In this document: piece by piece, positions 1 to 7,084 of the stretch
Position numbering within the stretch: position 1 is the stretch's first letter
Layout: the number at the start of each line of letters is the position of its first letter
Assembly: GCA_900759225.1 (NCBI GenBank)
Contig: CAAEUM010000134.1
Location: forward strand, 1 to 16,418
Length of the DNA stretch: 16,418 nucleotides
Direction of reading: 5' to 3'
From: Lachnospiraceae bacterium
Lineage (GTDB): Bacteria > Bacillota > Clostridia > Lachnospirales > Lachnospiraceae
Position numbers and translations under genes: made by a program
Notes under the pieces: generated by a model
Seen by the model: only the letters and a program-made list of their open reading frames with translations
The model's database searches: none
What the model was told of the DNA's origin: nothing

Positions 1-334
1 AGGTAACGCCGCTTACCGTTTCCCCATTGGCAGCATGGACCTTGCTGACCTGCTTTCCTCCGCCGCTGAAATATCCCTCCCAGCCTTCCGGCATAGATAC
101 TGCTGACAATGCAGCATCAAACGCAGCTCCGCTGGTATTTTCCAAATCCAAGGTTACAGAAACTGTCTCCCCAGCCTTTACCGTAATCCCCGGATAAGCC
201 GTACTGAGCTCAATCCCGCCTGCTGCCTTTGCCGTAAAGGGGCAGAAAAAAGCCAGCAGAAAGGACAGAAATACGGTAAAAACCATAGTCTGCTTCCATA
301 ATTTGTCTTTCTTAAGTGTACACACCTCTGTCAT
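1..334 (-). CDS. Exported NEW3-type domain protein, N-terminal part (runs off left edge)
   Basis: Partial gene: about 111 residues are visible from an ATG at 332-334 and the frame is still open at position 1. The start is supported by an AGGAGAGG ribosome binding site just upstream. The N-terminus is a signal peptide: basic residues (KKDKLWK), a hydrophobic stretch at about residues 17-33 (MVFTVFLSFLLAFFC), and a likely cut after TAKA at about residue 37. The mature part begins with a beta-rich segment containing YPGITVKAGETVSV, LDLENTSG and SMPEGWEG. This is the usual look of the NPCBM-associated NEW3 / CARDB-like immunoglobulin fold found in exported Firmicutes proteins, often encoded beside an ABC transporter. 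The role is not identifiable here because the rest of the gene and its downstream partners lie outside the window. The domain name is an inference from pattern. Confidence 0.72.
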   Translation of the reverse strand, partial: MTEVCTLKKDKLWKQTMVFTVFLSFLLAFFCPFTAKAAGGIELSTAYPGITVKAGETVSVTLDLENTSGAAFDAALSAVSMPEGWEGYFSGGGKQVSKVHAANGETVSGVT

Positions 335-473
335 GATACTTCCTCTCCTTTAGTTCTTTTTCATACTATCTTAAGGAGGATTTGTGCCGGAAGTATGTTT
401 TTTATGTGAAGAATGTGTGTTGACTTTCTAAAAAACTATAACCTCTGTATGCAGGGCAGAGATGCAAACGCAC

Positions 474-508
474 AGCAGGCATCCGGGTTTTTACACCGGA
501 TGCCTGCT
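474..508 (-). terminator. Strong hairpin after the ispH-S1 gene, probable terminator
   Basis: A perfect 12-bp inverted repeat (475-486 with 496-507, extendable by one A-T pair to 474-508) encloses a 9-base loop. It begins 35 bases beyond the ispH-S1 stop codon and precedes the NEW3 gene. The stem is GC-rich and stable. The run of T expected after a rho-independent terminator is poor on the minus strand (only TGCGTTT), so it may act as a weak terminator or an mRNA 3-prime stabiliser. Confidence 0.55.
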
Positions 509-542
509 TCACATTTACATAGATTCTGTTTTTAACAGCTGA

Positions 543-2540
543 TTATTCAGCGTCTCTTGCTACAGCGTCGATATCAACGTCTGCCACGTCCTCGTCCTCT
601 GCGCGGTCATGTGCAGAAGCCATCATAGCCTTGATGCTGAGGCTGATCTTGTGGTCTTCCTCATTGAAATCAACAACCTTTGCTTCTACTTCCTGGCCAA
701 TCTTTAATACATCAGCCGGCTTCTCAATATGCTCCCTTGAAATCTGAGATACATGAAGAAGTGCGTCTACGCCTGGCTCCAGCTCAACAAATGCGCCGAA
801 ATCAGTCATACGTGCAACGCGGCCTGTTACAATGCTGCCTGCTGCATACTTTTCTGCTGCCAGTGCCCATGGATTGGTCTCCGGGAACTTAAGGCTTAAA
901 GCAATCTTCTCGCCCTGGATATCTTTCACAAGGACAGTCAGCTTCTCACCTGGCTTAAATACCTTCTTCGGGTTCTCAACGCGGCCCCAGCTCATTTCGG
1001 AAATGTGAAGCAGTCCGTCTGCTCCGCCTAAATCGATAAATGCACCAAAGTCGGTTACGTTCTTTACAGTACCCTCTACCTTGTCGCCTGGCTGAATCCT
1101 TCCGAACAACTCTTCCTTAAGCTGTGCCTTCTGAGCAACTAAAAGCTGCTTTCTATCGCCGATGATTCTTCTTCTCTTTGGATTGAACTCAGTAATAACG
1201 AACTGGATGTCCTGTCCTGCATACTTGGATAAATCCTTCTCGTAGCTGTCGGATACAAGGCTTGCCGGGATAAATACCCTTGCGCCCTCAACCTCTACGC
1301 TCAAGCCGCCGTCCAGTACCTGGGTAACAGCTGCTGTCAGAACCTCCTGACTCTCATATGCCTCTTCCAGGCGGCGGTTGCCTCTGTCAGCTGCCATACG
1401 CTTATAAGATAAAGAAACCATTCCTACGCCGTCATTCAGCTTCACCACCTTAGCTTCCATCTCTTCACCAACCTGTACCTTGGTTGTCAAGTCAACGCTG
1501 CTGTCGTTGCTGTACTCATCGCGTGTAATAACGCCTTCGGACTTGTTTCCTGCAATACTCAGTATGATTTCATCTTTAGTTACTTCGATGACCTGACCGG
1601 TGACTATCTCTCCTGTACGTATTGGTTTGGTGGATTCTTCCTCTTCCTTTAATAACTCTGCAAAACTCTGCTCTGCCATTCTGGTATGAACCTCCTCAAT
1701 AATCTTTTTTGGGGTGGATGCCCCAGCTGTAATACCTACGCTGCGCACAGAAGATACACTGTCAGGATTAAAATCGCCGAGTGTCTGGATGTAAAATGTA
1801 TTTCTACATTCCTTAAGACAAATCTCATAGAGCTTCTGGGTGTTGGAAGAATTCCTGCCGCCAATCACAATCATAGCATCCACTTTTGAAGCAATTTGAG
1901 CTGCCTCCACTTGTCTTTCCTGTGTTGCATTGCAAATCGTATTTAAAACACTACTATCATAACCCTTTTTTGAAATTTTTTCAACTAATTCTTTAAATTT
2001 GTTGTAATTAAATGTCGTTTGGGACACGATACATAGTTTTTGCCCCTTTTTGGGCTCATATTTCTCCGCCTGCTCCTCATTTTCAACTACAACCGTATCC
2101 TCATTGCCCCATCCTCTGATTCCCTGCACCTCCGGATGGCTGGGGCTTCCGATGATCACAACTGCCTCCCCCATTGCAGAGTGCTCCTCCACAATGCGGT
2201 GGATTTTCTTTACAAAGGGGCAGGTGGCATCTACGATCTCCACCTGACGCTCCTTAAGGATCTCATAAATAGAGCGGCTGACGCCATGGGAACGGATGAT
2301 CACCGTGCCTCCCTTTCGTGGAAGGCTCTTTAGATCCTCCGGTGTGTTAAGGACTTTTACGCCCCTGGCCTCCAGATCATTTACAACCTCTTCATTGTGT
2401 ATGATCGGGCCATAGGTATAAATGGGGCCCTTTACCCGGCCTTCTCCGGCAGCCTCGATCTGCTCATATACCCGATCGACAGCCCGCCTGACGCCAAAGC
2501 AGAAGCCGGCTGTTTTAGCCACGATCACCTGGCGCTTCAT
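543..2540 (-). CDS. ispH: 4-hydroxy-3-methylbut-2-enyl diphosphate reductase fused to ribosomal protein S1 repeats
   Basis: A 665-residue two-part protein. Residues 1 to about 285 are IspH (LytB), the iron-sulfur enzyme that converts HMBPP to IPP and DMAPP in the last step of the MEP isoprenoid pathway. The three cluster cysteines are visible: C14 (GFCFGV), C107 (DATCPFV) and C203 (NTICNATQ). So are the substrate-site residues H48 (IIHN), H85 (RSHGV), H135 and E137 (HPEVQG), T175-T176 (SQTTFN), S231-S232-N233 and S275. Residues from about 309 to 640 hold four S1-type OB-fold repeats, near 309-380, 397-465, 484-552 and 566-638. The last two are the most typical (VTDFGAFIDL...LLHISEM and MTDFGAFVEL...LLHVSQI). 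The C-terminus is acidic. The ATG overlaps the cmk stop as ATGA, and an AGGGGGAG binding site lies inside the end of cmk, so the two are probably translationally coupled. The fusion is established in Clostridia; the S1 part presumably binds RNA, but how the halves cooperate is not evident from sequence. Confidence 0.96.
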   Translation of the reverse strand: MKRQVIVAKTAGFCFGVRRAVDRVYEQIEAAGEGRVKGPIYTYGPIIHNEEVVNDLEARGVKVLNTPEDLKSLPRKGGTVIIRSHGVSRSIYEILKERQVEIVDATCPFVKKIHRIVEEHSAMGEAVVIIGSPSHPEVQGIRGWGNEDTVVVENEEQAEKYEPKKGQKLCIVSQTTFNYNKFKELVEKISKKGYDSSVLNTICNATQERQVEAAQIASKVDAMIVIGGRNSSNTQKLYEICLKECRNTFYIQTLGDFNPDSVSSVRSVGITAGASTPKKIIEEVHTRMAEQSFAELLKEEEESTKPIRTGEIVTGQVIEVTKDEIILSIAGNKSEGVITRDEYSNDSSVDLTTKVQVGEEMEAKVVKLNDGVGMVSLSYKRMAADRGNRRLEEAYESQEVLTAAVTQVLDGGLSVEVEGARVFIPASLVSDSYEKDLSKYAGQDIQFVITEFNPKRRRIIGDRKQLLVAQKAQLKEELFGRIQPGDKVEGTVKNVTDFGAFIDLGGADGLLHISEMSWGRVENPKKVFKPGEKLTVLVKDIQGEKIALSLKFPETNPWALAAEKYAAGSIVTGRVARMTDFGAFVELEPGVDALLHVSQISREHIEKPADVLKIGQEVEAKVVDFNEEDHKISLSIKAMMASAHDRAEDEDVADVDIDAVARDAE

Positions 2541-3214
2541 GGCTGCTCCCCCTTTGCCCTGGCGATCCGGATGATAGCCTCCACCACCTGGTCGATCGTC
2601 ATATCTGAGCTGTCAAGAAGCACTGCGTCCTCCGCCTTTTTTAGAGGCGACTGCTCCCTGTGCATATCCCTGTAGTCTCTGTCCTCTATGTCCTTTTCAA
2701 TCTCGCTCAATTCACAGGAAATACCCTTTTGCACAAGCTCATCAAAGCGGCGTCTGGCCCTGACTTTCACAGAAGCTGTCAGATAAATTTTTACAGGTGC
2801 ATCCGGAAGGACACAGGTTCCGATATCTCTTCCATCCATGATCACGTCTGCCTGGCTGGCCAGCTTTTTCTGAAGCTCCACCAGCTTTTTCCTCACCTCT
2901 TTATAAGCGGAGGTTGCAGAAGCCATCCTTCCTACCTCCTCTGCACGGATCAAGCCGGACACATTCTCTCCGTTTAAAAATACCTGCTGGCTTCCATCCT
3001 CGTAGCGGATCGTAATATCCGCATCCAGACAGGCCCTGGATACTGCTTCTTCATCTGCCGGGTCAATCTGAAGGCGCAGCACATGAAGGGCCATTGCCCT
3101 GTACATAGCTCCTGTATCCACATATACAAACCCAAGTTTTTTTGCCACCTGCTTTGCAATCGTGCTTTTTCCAGCTCCTGCCGGTCCGTCAATTGCTATA
3201 TTAAACCGTTTCAT
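2537..3214 (-). CDS. cmk: (d)CMP kinase
   Basis: Cytidylate kinase, 225 residues, which phosphorylates CMP and dCMP with ATP in the cytoplasm. Visible features are the P-loop GPAGAGKST (residues 10-18), DTGAMYRA (33-40), the CMP-binding stretch around VSGLIRAEEVG (85-95), DGRDIGT (127-133), and the lid and C-terminal segment RDYRDMHREQSPLKKA (179-194). The length matches the family. The reading frame stays open upstream to 3295, but that GTG lies inside a promoter -10 element, so the extra 27 residues cannot be translated from that promoter. The ATG at 3212-3214 has AGGGAGAA 5 bases upstream and starts directly at the conserved N-terminus. The stop overlaps the ispH-S1 start by four bases (ATGA), marking a two-gene operon. 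Confidence 0.95.
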   Translation of the reverse strand: MKRFNIAIDGPAGAGKSTIAKQVAKKLGFVYVDTGAMYRAMALHVLRLQIDPADEEAVSRACLDADITIRYEDGSQQVFLNGENVSGLIRAEEVGRMASATSAYKEVRKKLVELQKKLASQADVIMDGRDIGTCVLPDAPVKIYLTASVKVRARRRFDELVQKGISCELSEIEKDIEDRDYRDMHREQSPLKKAEDAVLLDSSDMTIDQVVEAIIRIARAKGEQP

Positions 3215-3219
3215 CTGAC

Positions 3220-3227
3220 TTCTCCCT
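3220..3227 (-). promoter_or_regulatory. Ribosome binding site deciding the cmk start
   Basis: AGGGAGAA on the minus strand, 5 bases before the ATG at 3214. It fixes the cmk start at the conserved MKRFNIAIDGPAG sequence rather than at the upstream GTG at 3295. Confidence 0.75.
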
Positions 3228-3285
3228 GTGTATTGATTCTGAACAGGCATGTCGCTTGATCGCTTCGCGCCTGCTGATGAAGTAC

Positions 3286-3294
3286 AGTATACCA
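3286..3294 (-). promoter_or_regulatory. Extended -10 promoter for cmk-ispH
   Basis: The minus strand reads TGGTATACT, a TATACT -10 box with the extended TGn motif, within TGTGGTATACT. It sits about 70 bases upstream of the cmk ATG and just beyond the SGNH gene stop. The same 11-base string recurs upstream of the polyphosphate phosphotransferase gene at 8644-8654. No good TTGACA-like -35 is visible at 17 bases (only TGGTTT), which fits an extended -10 promoter. Confidence 0.55.
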
Positions 3295-3301
3295 CACATT
3301 T

Positions 3302-4249
3302 CTAGAAAAAACCATTTAAAACAGCTGCCGTCTGCTCCATCAGCCATCCGGTCCAGTCATCATAGTATTTTCCCAGCACATGAGCATCATCTGCCGTATA
3401 GCTGGCATCCAGATTTCCTGCCCCGTCATCAAACATGGGGTTAATGTCCAGGTAGAACACCCTTGAGTTGTCAGTCATGGCCTCAATCTCATGGTTTAGC
3501 TGGTCTATCTTTCCATTGTTGTAAATATCCGAGGAGGCAGAGCGCTTCGCAGACACATGAAGATTTGCCTGAAGGAAAATAAGGGCTGAGGGCTGCTTTT
3601 CCTTTATCTCCTCCAACACTGACCTGTATTTCTTTACAATGCTCTGCGGCGGATAACCAAGCTCATTTAACCCCAGCATAATATAGATTTTTCCAAACTG
3701 CTGCTCTGAAAGCACCTCATCTAAGGTCTGTTTTTTTCCGGCAGATGTCTTTACCTGGGCCTTTCCCACCTCAAACACGTTCATGCCCGTATTGGCAAAC
3801 ACAAGGGCATCCCCCAGGTTTCCATATTCCATAAGACCAACGGTGCGGGAATCCCCGATGAACAGGGCATCTGCAAACAGCTCCGGGCCCGGGGATACCT
3901 GATTTTCCGGGCTTACTGCCGTTTTTGCCTCTTCATCTTCCAGAGTTTCTTCCATGCTGCCCTCTTCCCCTGCAGGCGTTTCCTCCGGCATTCCTTCTGC
4001 GCTCTCACTTTCACCGGCCATCTCTTCATCTGTACTGCCTTCGTCATTTGCAGCAGTACCGCCCCCTGCCTCCAGGGCTGCACTCTCCTCTTCCTTCGGC
4101 AAAGCAGCCTCTGCCTGGCCGGATGTCTCTTCTGTTTCCAGAAAGGTCTCTGTCCCGGCTTCATTATGAAAAAACGGCTTTATGCCCTTAAATCCAAGCA
4201 CCAGCACCAGGCTGCAGAACAAGCATATGATATAAGGATATCGTTTCAT
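3302..4249 (-). CDS. Membrane-anchored SGNH/GDSL-family hydrolase or acyltransferase
   Basis: A 315-residue protein with an N-terminal membrane anchor or signal segment (about residues 5-20), then a low-complexity Glu/Ala/Ser/Gly linker (about 30-120), then an SGNH-fold catalytic domain outside the membrane. All catalytic blocks are present: GDSRTVGL with nucleophile S134, the block II glycine in NTGMN (G155), GLNELG with N195, and TADDAH giving D287 and H290. The gene lies 12 bases after the MBOAT gene and has its own AGAGGT binding site, so the two are co-transcribed. SGNH proteins paired with an MBOAT partner (as in AlgI/AlgX-AlgJ and PatA/PatB systems) move acetyl groups onto surface polysaccharides; by inference this one is the extracellular transferase or esterase. 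The target glycan cannot be read from the window because no glycan synthesis genes are adjacent. Confidence 0.85.
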   Translation of the reverse strand: MKRYPYIICLFCSLVLVLGFKGIKPFFHNEAGTETFLETEETSGQAEAALPKEEESAALEAGGGTAANDEGSTDEEMAGESESAEGMPEETPAGEEGSMEETLEDEEAKTAVSPENQVSPGPELFADALFIGDSRTVGLMEYGNLGDALVFANTGMNVFEVGKAQVKTSAGKKQTLDEVLSEQQFGKIYIMLGLNELGYPPQSIVKKYRSVLEEIKEKQPSALIFLQANLHVSAKRSASSDIYNNGKIDQLNHEIEAMTDNSRVFYLDINPMFDDGAGNLDASYTADDAHVLGKYYDDWTGWLMEQTAAVLNGFF

Positions 4250-4261
4250 CTTTACTACCTC

Positions 4262-5671
4262 TTAAAATTGGAAATAGAGGAATGGATCATCCATCCCTAT
4301 GTGCATACAGTAAACGCACGCCCAGAACACAAGGGTCAGCGCCAGAGCTATAGGCACAGACTGCTTATGCTTCTGATAAAATTTTTCCGGAAGCCCTGTT
4401 GTAAACAAAAGGGCTGCAAACAGGGACACACCGTAGGAGCCTGCGTATTTTACAAAATCTCCTGCAAATACAGCGGACGCCTCTGCTCCAAAAAACGGGA
4501 AGCACCGGCCAAAATAAAGACCCAACTGGCCCAGATCGCTGACTGCAAACAAAAGCCATGAAACAGGGATTAAAAAGGCCATATACAGATGCCCCTTTAA
4601 GGGCGAGCGTTCCAGTACCTTATTTAACCCGCTCTTTTCCAGGCTGATAAAGGCAAAATGGAACAGGCCCCACATGACAAAATTCCAGCTGGCCCCATGC
4701 CACAGCCCCGTAAGAAGCCAGACAACCAGGGTATTGCGGAGCAGATGGTGCCGGTTTCCTCCCAGGGGAATATAAACATAATTGCGGAACCAGCTTCCCA
4801 GTGTCATATGCCACCGCCGCCAGAATTCCGAGATACTTCCTGAAAGATAGGGATTGTTAAAGTTATCCGGGAAATGGAAGCCCATCATAAGCCCCAGGCC
4901 CTTGGCCATCCTTGAATAACCGTAAAAATCAAAATAAATCTGGAAGCTGAAGGCTGCAAGCCCCAGCCACGCCATGGGGGTTGAGATGCTTTCGTAGCCA
5001 ATGGCGTTGACCTGGTTCCAAAGACCACCCATCTGGTTGGCAATTAAAACCTTTAAGCCAAGGCCCATGGTAAATTCCCTTAAACCCTCCTCCACATTTG
5101 CCATGGAGATATCTTTTTTCCTGAGCTGCTCCTTTACCTGACTGTGGGTCACAATAGGCCCTGCGATCAGCTGTGGGAACATGGAAATATAGGCGCCGAA
5201 GGAAACCAGAGAGGTTTCACAGGAGGTTGTCCGAAGATAAATATCCGCCAGATAGGAAATGCTCTGGAAGGTATAAAAGCTGATGCCGATAGGAAGCTCC
5301 AGCTGTACATATGGAAGCACCGGACCATGGCCTGCCAACGCAAACAGATGATTTATGTTTTCCGACACAAAGTCCATATATTTAAACAGAAACAGGGTTC
5401 CAAGATTGTAAACCAGCCCCAGGACCAGCCATTGTCTGCGCTTGCTCCTCCAGTAGCGGTGGGAGGCTATCTTTCTTCCGCAGATAAAATTCACAAAAAT
5501 AGACAGCAGCATCAGAAGAAAATATTCCGGCTTATTTCTCACCCCGTAGTAATAAAAGCCCAGACTGCCCAACAGGATAACCAGATTTTTCACTGCCGGA
5601 GGCGCAATATAATAAAGCACAAAAAACAAAGGTAAAAAATAAAATATAAATTCAATGCTGCTGAAAACCAT
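4262..5671 (-). CDS. MBOAT-family (AlgI-like) membrane O-acyltransferase
   Basis: A 469-residue polytopic membrane protein of the membrane-bound O-acyltransferase family. The N-terminus (FIFYFLPLFFVLYYIAP) and most of the chain are hydrophobic helices. Family signatures include YLADIYLR (140-147), the FPQLIAGPI segment (165-173), FDFYGYSRMAKGLG (247-260), the re-entrant motif SEFWRRWHMTLGSWFRNYVY (281-300, H288), and LTGLWHGASWNFVMWGLFH (320-338), where H325 is the predicted catalytic histidine. These proteins carry acyl groups, usually acetyl from acetyl-CoA, across the membrane. The SGNH gene directly downstream is the expected extracytoplasmic partner. The ATG at 5669-5671 has AGGGGAG 6 bases upstream. 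Length is normal for AlgI-type members. The acceptor, for example a wall polymer or exopolysaccharide, is unknown. Confidence 0.92.
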   Translation of the reverse strand: MVFSSIEFIFYFLPLFFVLYYIAPPAVKNLVILLGSLGFYYYGVRNKPEYFLLMLLSIFVNFICGRKIASHRYWRSKRRQWLVLGLVYNLGTLFLFKYMDFVSENINHLFALAGHGPVLPYVQLELPIGISFYTFQSISYLADIYLRTTSCETSLVSFGAYISMFPQLIAGPIVTHSQVKEQLRKKDISMANVEEGLREFTMGLGLKVLIANQMGGLWNQVNAIGYESISTPMAWLGLAAFSFQIYFDFYGYSRMAKGLGLMMGFHFPDNFNNPYLSGSISEFWRRWHMTLGSWFRNYVYIPLGGNRHHLLRNTLVVWLLTGLWHGASWNFVMWGLFHFAFISLEKSGLNKVLERSPLKGHLYMAFLIPVSWLLFAVSDLGQLGLYFGRCFPFFGAEASAVFAGDFVKYAGSYGVSLFAALLFTTGLPEKFYQKHKQSVPIALALTLVFWACVYCMHIGMDDPFLYFQF

Positions 5672-5782
5672 GGTATTCTCCCCTATCTATCAGATTTCCC
5701 TTATTAGATGCACTGCACCTTAAAAAAGTTGCAGCCTTTTTACATTTTTATGGCATAAACGGTTCCGCGAAGCAGACACCCT

Positions 5783-5809
5783 AAAAGGGCAGCCGGTTTC
5801 CCGCCTGCC
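5783..5809 (-). terminator. Possible terminator after the BaiN-family gene
   Basis: On the minus strand a 9-bp stem with one G-G mismatch (5788-5796 with 5801-5809, GAAA tetraloop) is followed by CTTTTAG. It lies 16 bases past the flavoprotein stop. The T-run is short, so termination may be partial, with some read-through into the MBOAT-SGNH pair. I see no convincing separate promoter between here and 5671. Confidence 0.45.
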
Positions 5810-5824
5810 TTTGGCTTGTTTCTT

Positions 5825-7084
5825 TTACCGCTGTATGCCCAGGGCTGCACCTGCCCCGGCTGCCCATCCGGTGGACCATGCGATCTGCAGGTTAAAGCCT
5901 CCTGTGACTGCATCCAGATCCAGAACCTCACCGGCAAAATACAGGCCCTTCACCTTTTTGGATCCCATGGTGGAAGGCTGGATATCGCGTACATCCACGC
6001 CGCCCTGGGTAATGATCGCCTCCTTAAACTCCCGCAGGGATGTAAGGGTAAAGGAAAGCCCCTTTGTAACCTCCACCAGCCGGCCTCTCTCTGCCCTGGT
6101 GATCTCATTTACCTTTTTATCCGGGTCAATGCCGCTGCGCCCGATGATAACAGGTATCAGCTTTGCCGGATACAGATGGTTCAGCGCATTTTTAAACTGC
6201 CTGTTTTTGCTGTCAGAAAAATCGCGCAGGATCCGCTCGTCCAGCTGTTCCCTGCTAAGAGCCGGCTTTAAATCAATAAACAGCCTTAAGGGCCCCTTGC
6301 GGATATACTTTGCCCCAAAGGAACTGGCGCTCAAAAGCAGGGGGCCGCTGACGCCGTAGTGGGTAAAAAGCATCTCTCCGAAATCAGAAAAAATCTCCTT
6401 ATCCTTTGCAAAAAGCCGTACCTCCACATTTTTAAGGGACAATCCCTGAAGGGCCTTTACCTCCTGCTGCTCCTGGGCCTCAAAGGGCACCAGAGCCGGT
6501 GACAGCTCCGTTATCCTGTGGCCTGTTTCCCTGGCCCAGCCGTAGCCGTCGCCGGTAGAGCCGGTGGAGGCATAGGACATTCCTCCTGTTGCCACGATCA
6601 CTGCATCTGCCTCTCGTTTTTCTTCTTTTTTGCCATCCAGAAGAAGGATGCCATCAGCATGGCCTTCTGATATGCAGATGTCTTTTACTGTACTGTTTTT
6701 GTAAATAAGGACGCCCTCCTGACGCAGAAGGCGTTCCAGGGCACTGATGACATCCGAGGATTTATCCGACTGCGGAAACACCCGGTTCCCCCGCTCCACC
6801 TTAAGAGGTACCCCGGCATCCTTAAGAAGCTGCATCATGTCCTCATTGGTAAAACCATAAAAACTGCTGTAAAGGAATTTGCGGTTAGTCACCACACCTT
6901 CAAACAACTCCTCCATATCGCAGGCATTGGTGACATTGCACCGCCCCTTTCCCGTAATAAACAGCTTTTTGCCCAGCTTCTCATTTTTTTCATAGAGGGA
7001 CACCTCTGCCCCGTTTCTGGCTGCTGAAAGAGCCGCCAGCATTCCTGCTGCGCCCCCTCCCACTACGATCACTCTATTGCTCAT
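5825..7084 (-). CDS. BaiN/HI0933-family NAD(P)/FAD-dependent oxidoreductase
   Basis: A 419-residue flavoprotein. The N-terminus has the dinucleotide-binding motif VVGGGAAGMLAA (7-18), the acidic end of strand two in YEKNEKLGKK (31-40), and the family-specific TGKGRCNVTN (44-53). The C-terminus has LYFAGEVLDLDAVTGGFNLQ (381-400), the FAD-contacting end typical of HI0933/YhiN/BaiN proteins. Length is normal. The family is widespread in Clostridia and its core reaction is unsettled. BaiN has been assigned a step in bile-acid 7-dehydroxylation, but homologues like this one next to housekeeping genes are not evidence of that pathway. The start overlaps the end of the upstream phosphotransferase gene by 11 bases and has AAAGGAAA upstream, so the two form one transcription unit. 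Confidence 0.9.
   Translation of the reverse strand: MSNRVIVVGGGAAGMLAALSAARNGAEVSLYEKNEKLGKKLFITGKGRCNVTNACDMEELFEGVVTNRKFLYSSFYGFTNEDMMQLLKDAGVPLKVERGNRVFPQSDKSSDVISALERLLRQEGVLIYKNSTVKDICISEGHADGILLLDGKKEEKREADAVIVATGGMSYASTGSTGDGYGWARETGHRITELSPALVPFEAQEQQEVKALQGLSLKNVEVRLFAKDKEIFSDFGEMLFTHYGVSGPLLLSASSFGAKYIRKGPLRLFIDLKPALSREQLDERILRDFSDSKNRQFKNALNHLYPAKLIPVIIGRSGIDPDKKVNEITRAERGRLVEVTKGLSFTLTSLREFKEAIITQGGVDVRDIQPSTMGSKKVKGLYFAGEVLDLDAVTGGFNLQIAWSTGWAAGAGAALGIQR

Noticed and set aside
371..426. Plus-strand GTG frame of 15 codons behind a perfect AAGGAGGA, containing a Cys-rich CFLCEEC stretch
   Set aside because: Too short, no promoter upstream on that strand, and it overlaps the leader of the leftward NEW3 gene; the binding-site match is plausible by chance.
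420..450. Plus-strand TTGACT with nearby TATAAC as a promoter
   Set aside because: The spacing is wrong (11 bases) and no rightward gene follows.
5672..5787. Separate promoter for the MBOAT-SGNH pair
   Set aside because: The region is AT-rich with several TAAAAA-like strings, but no pair of boxes with acceptable spacing; transcription may come from the pap unit.
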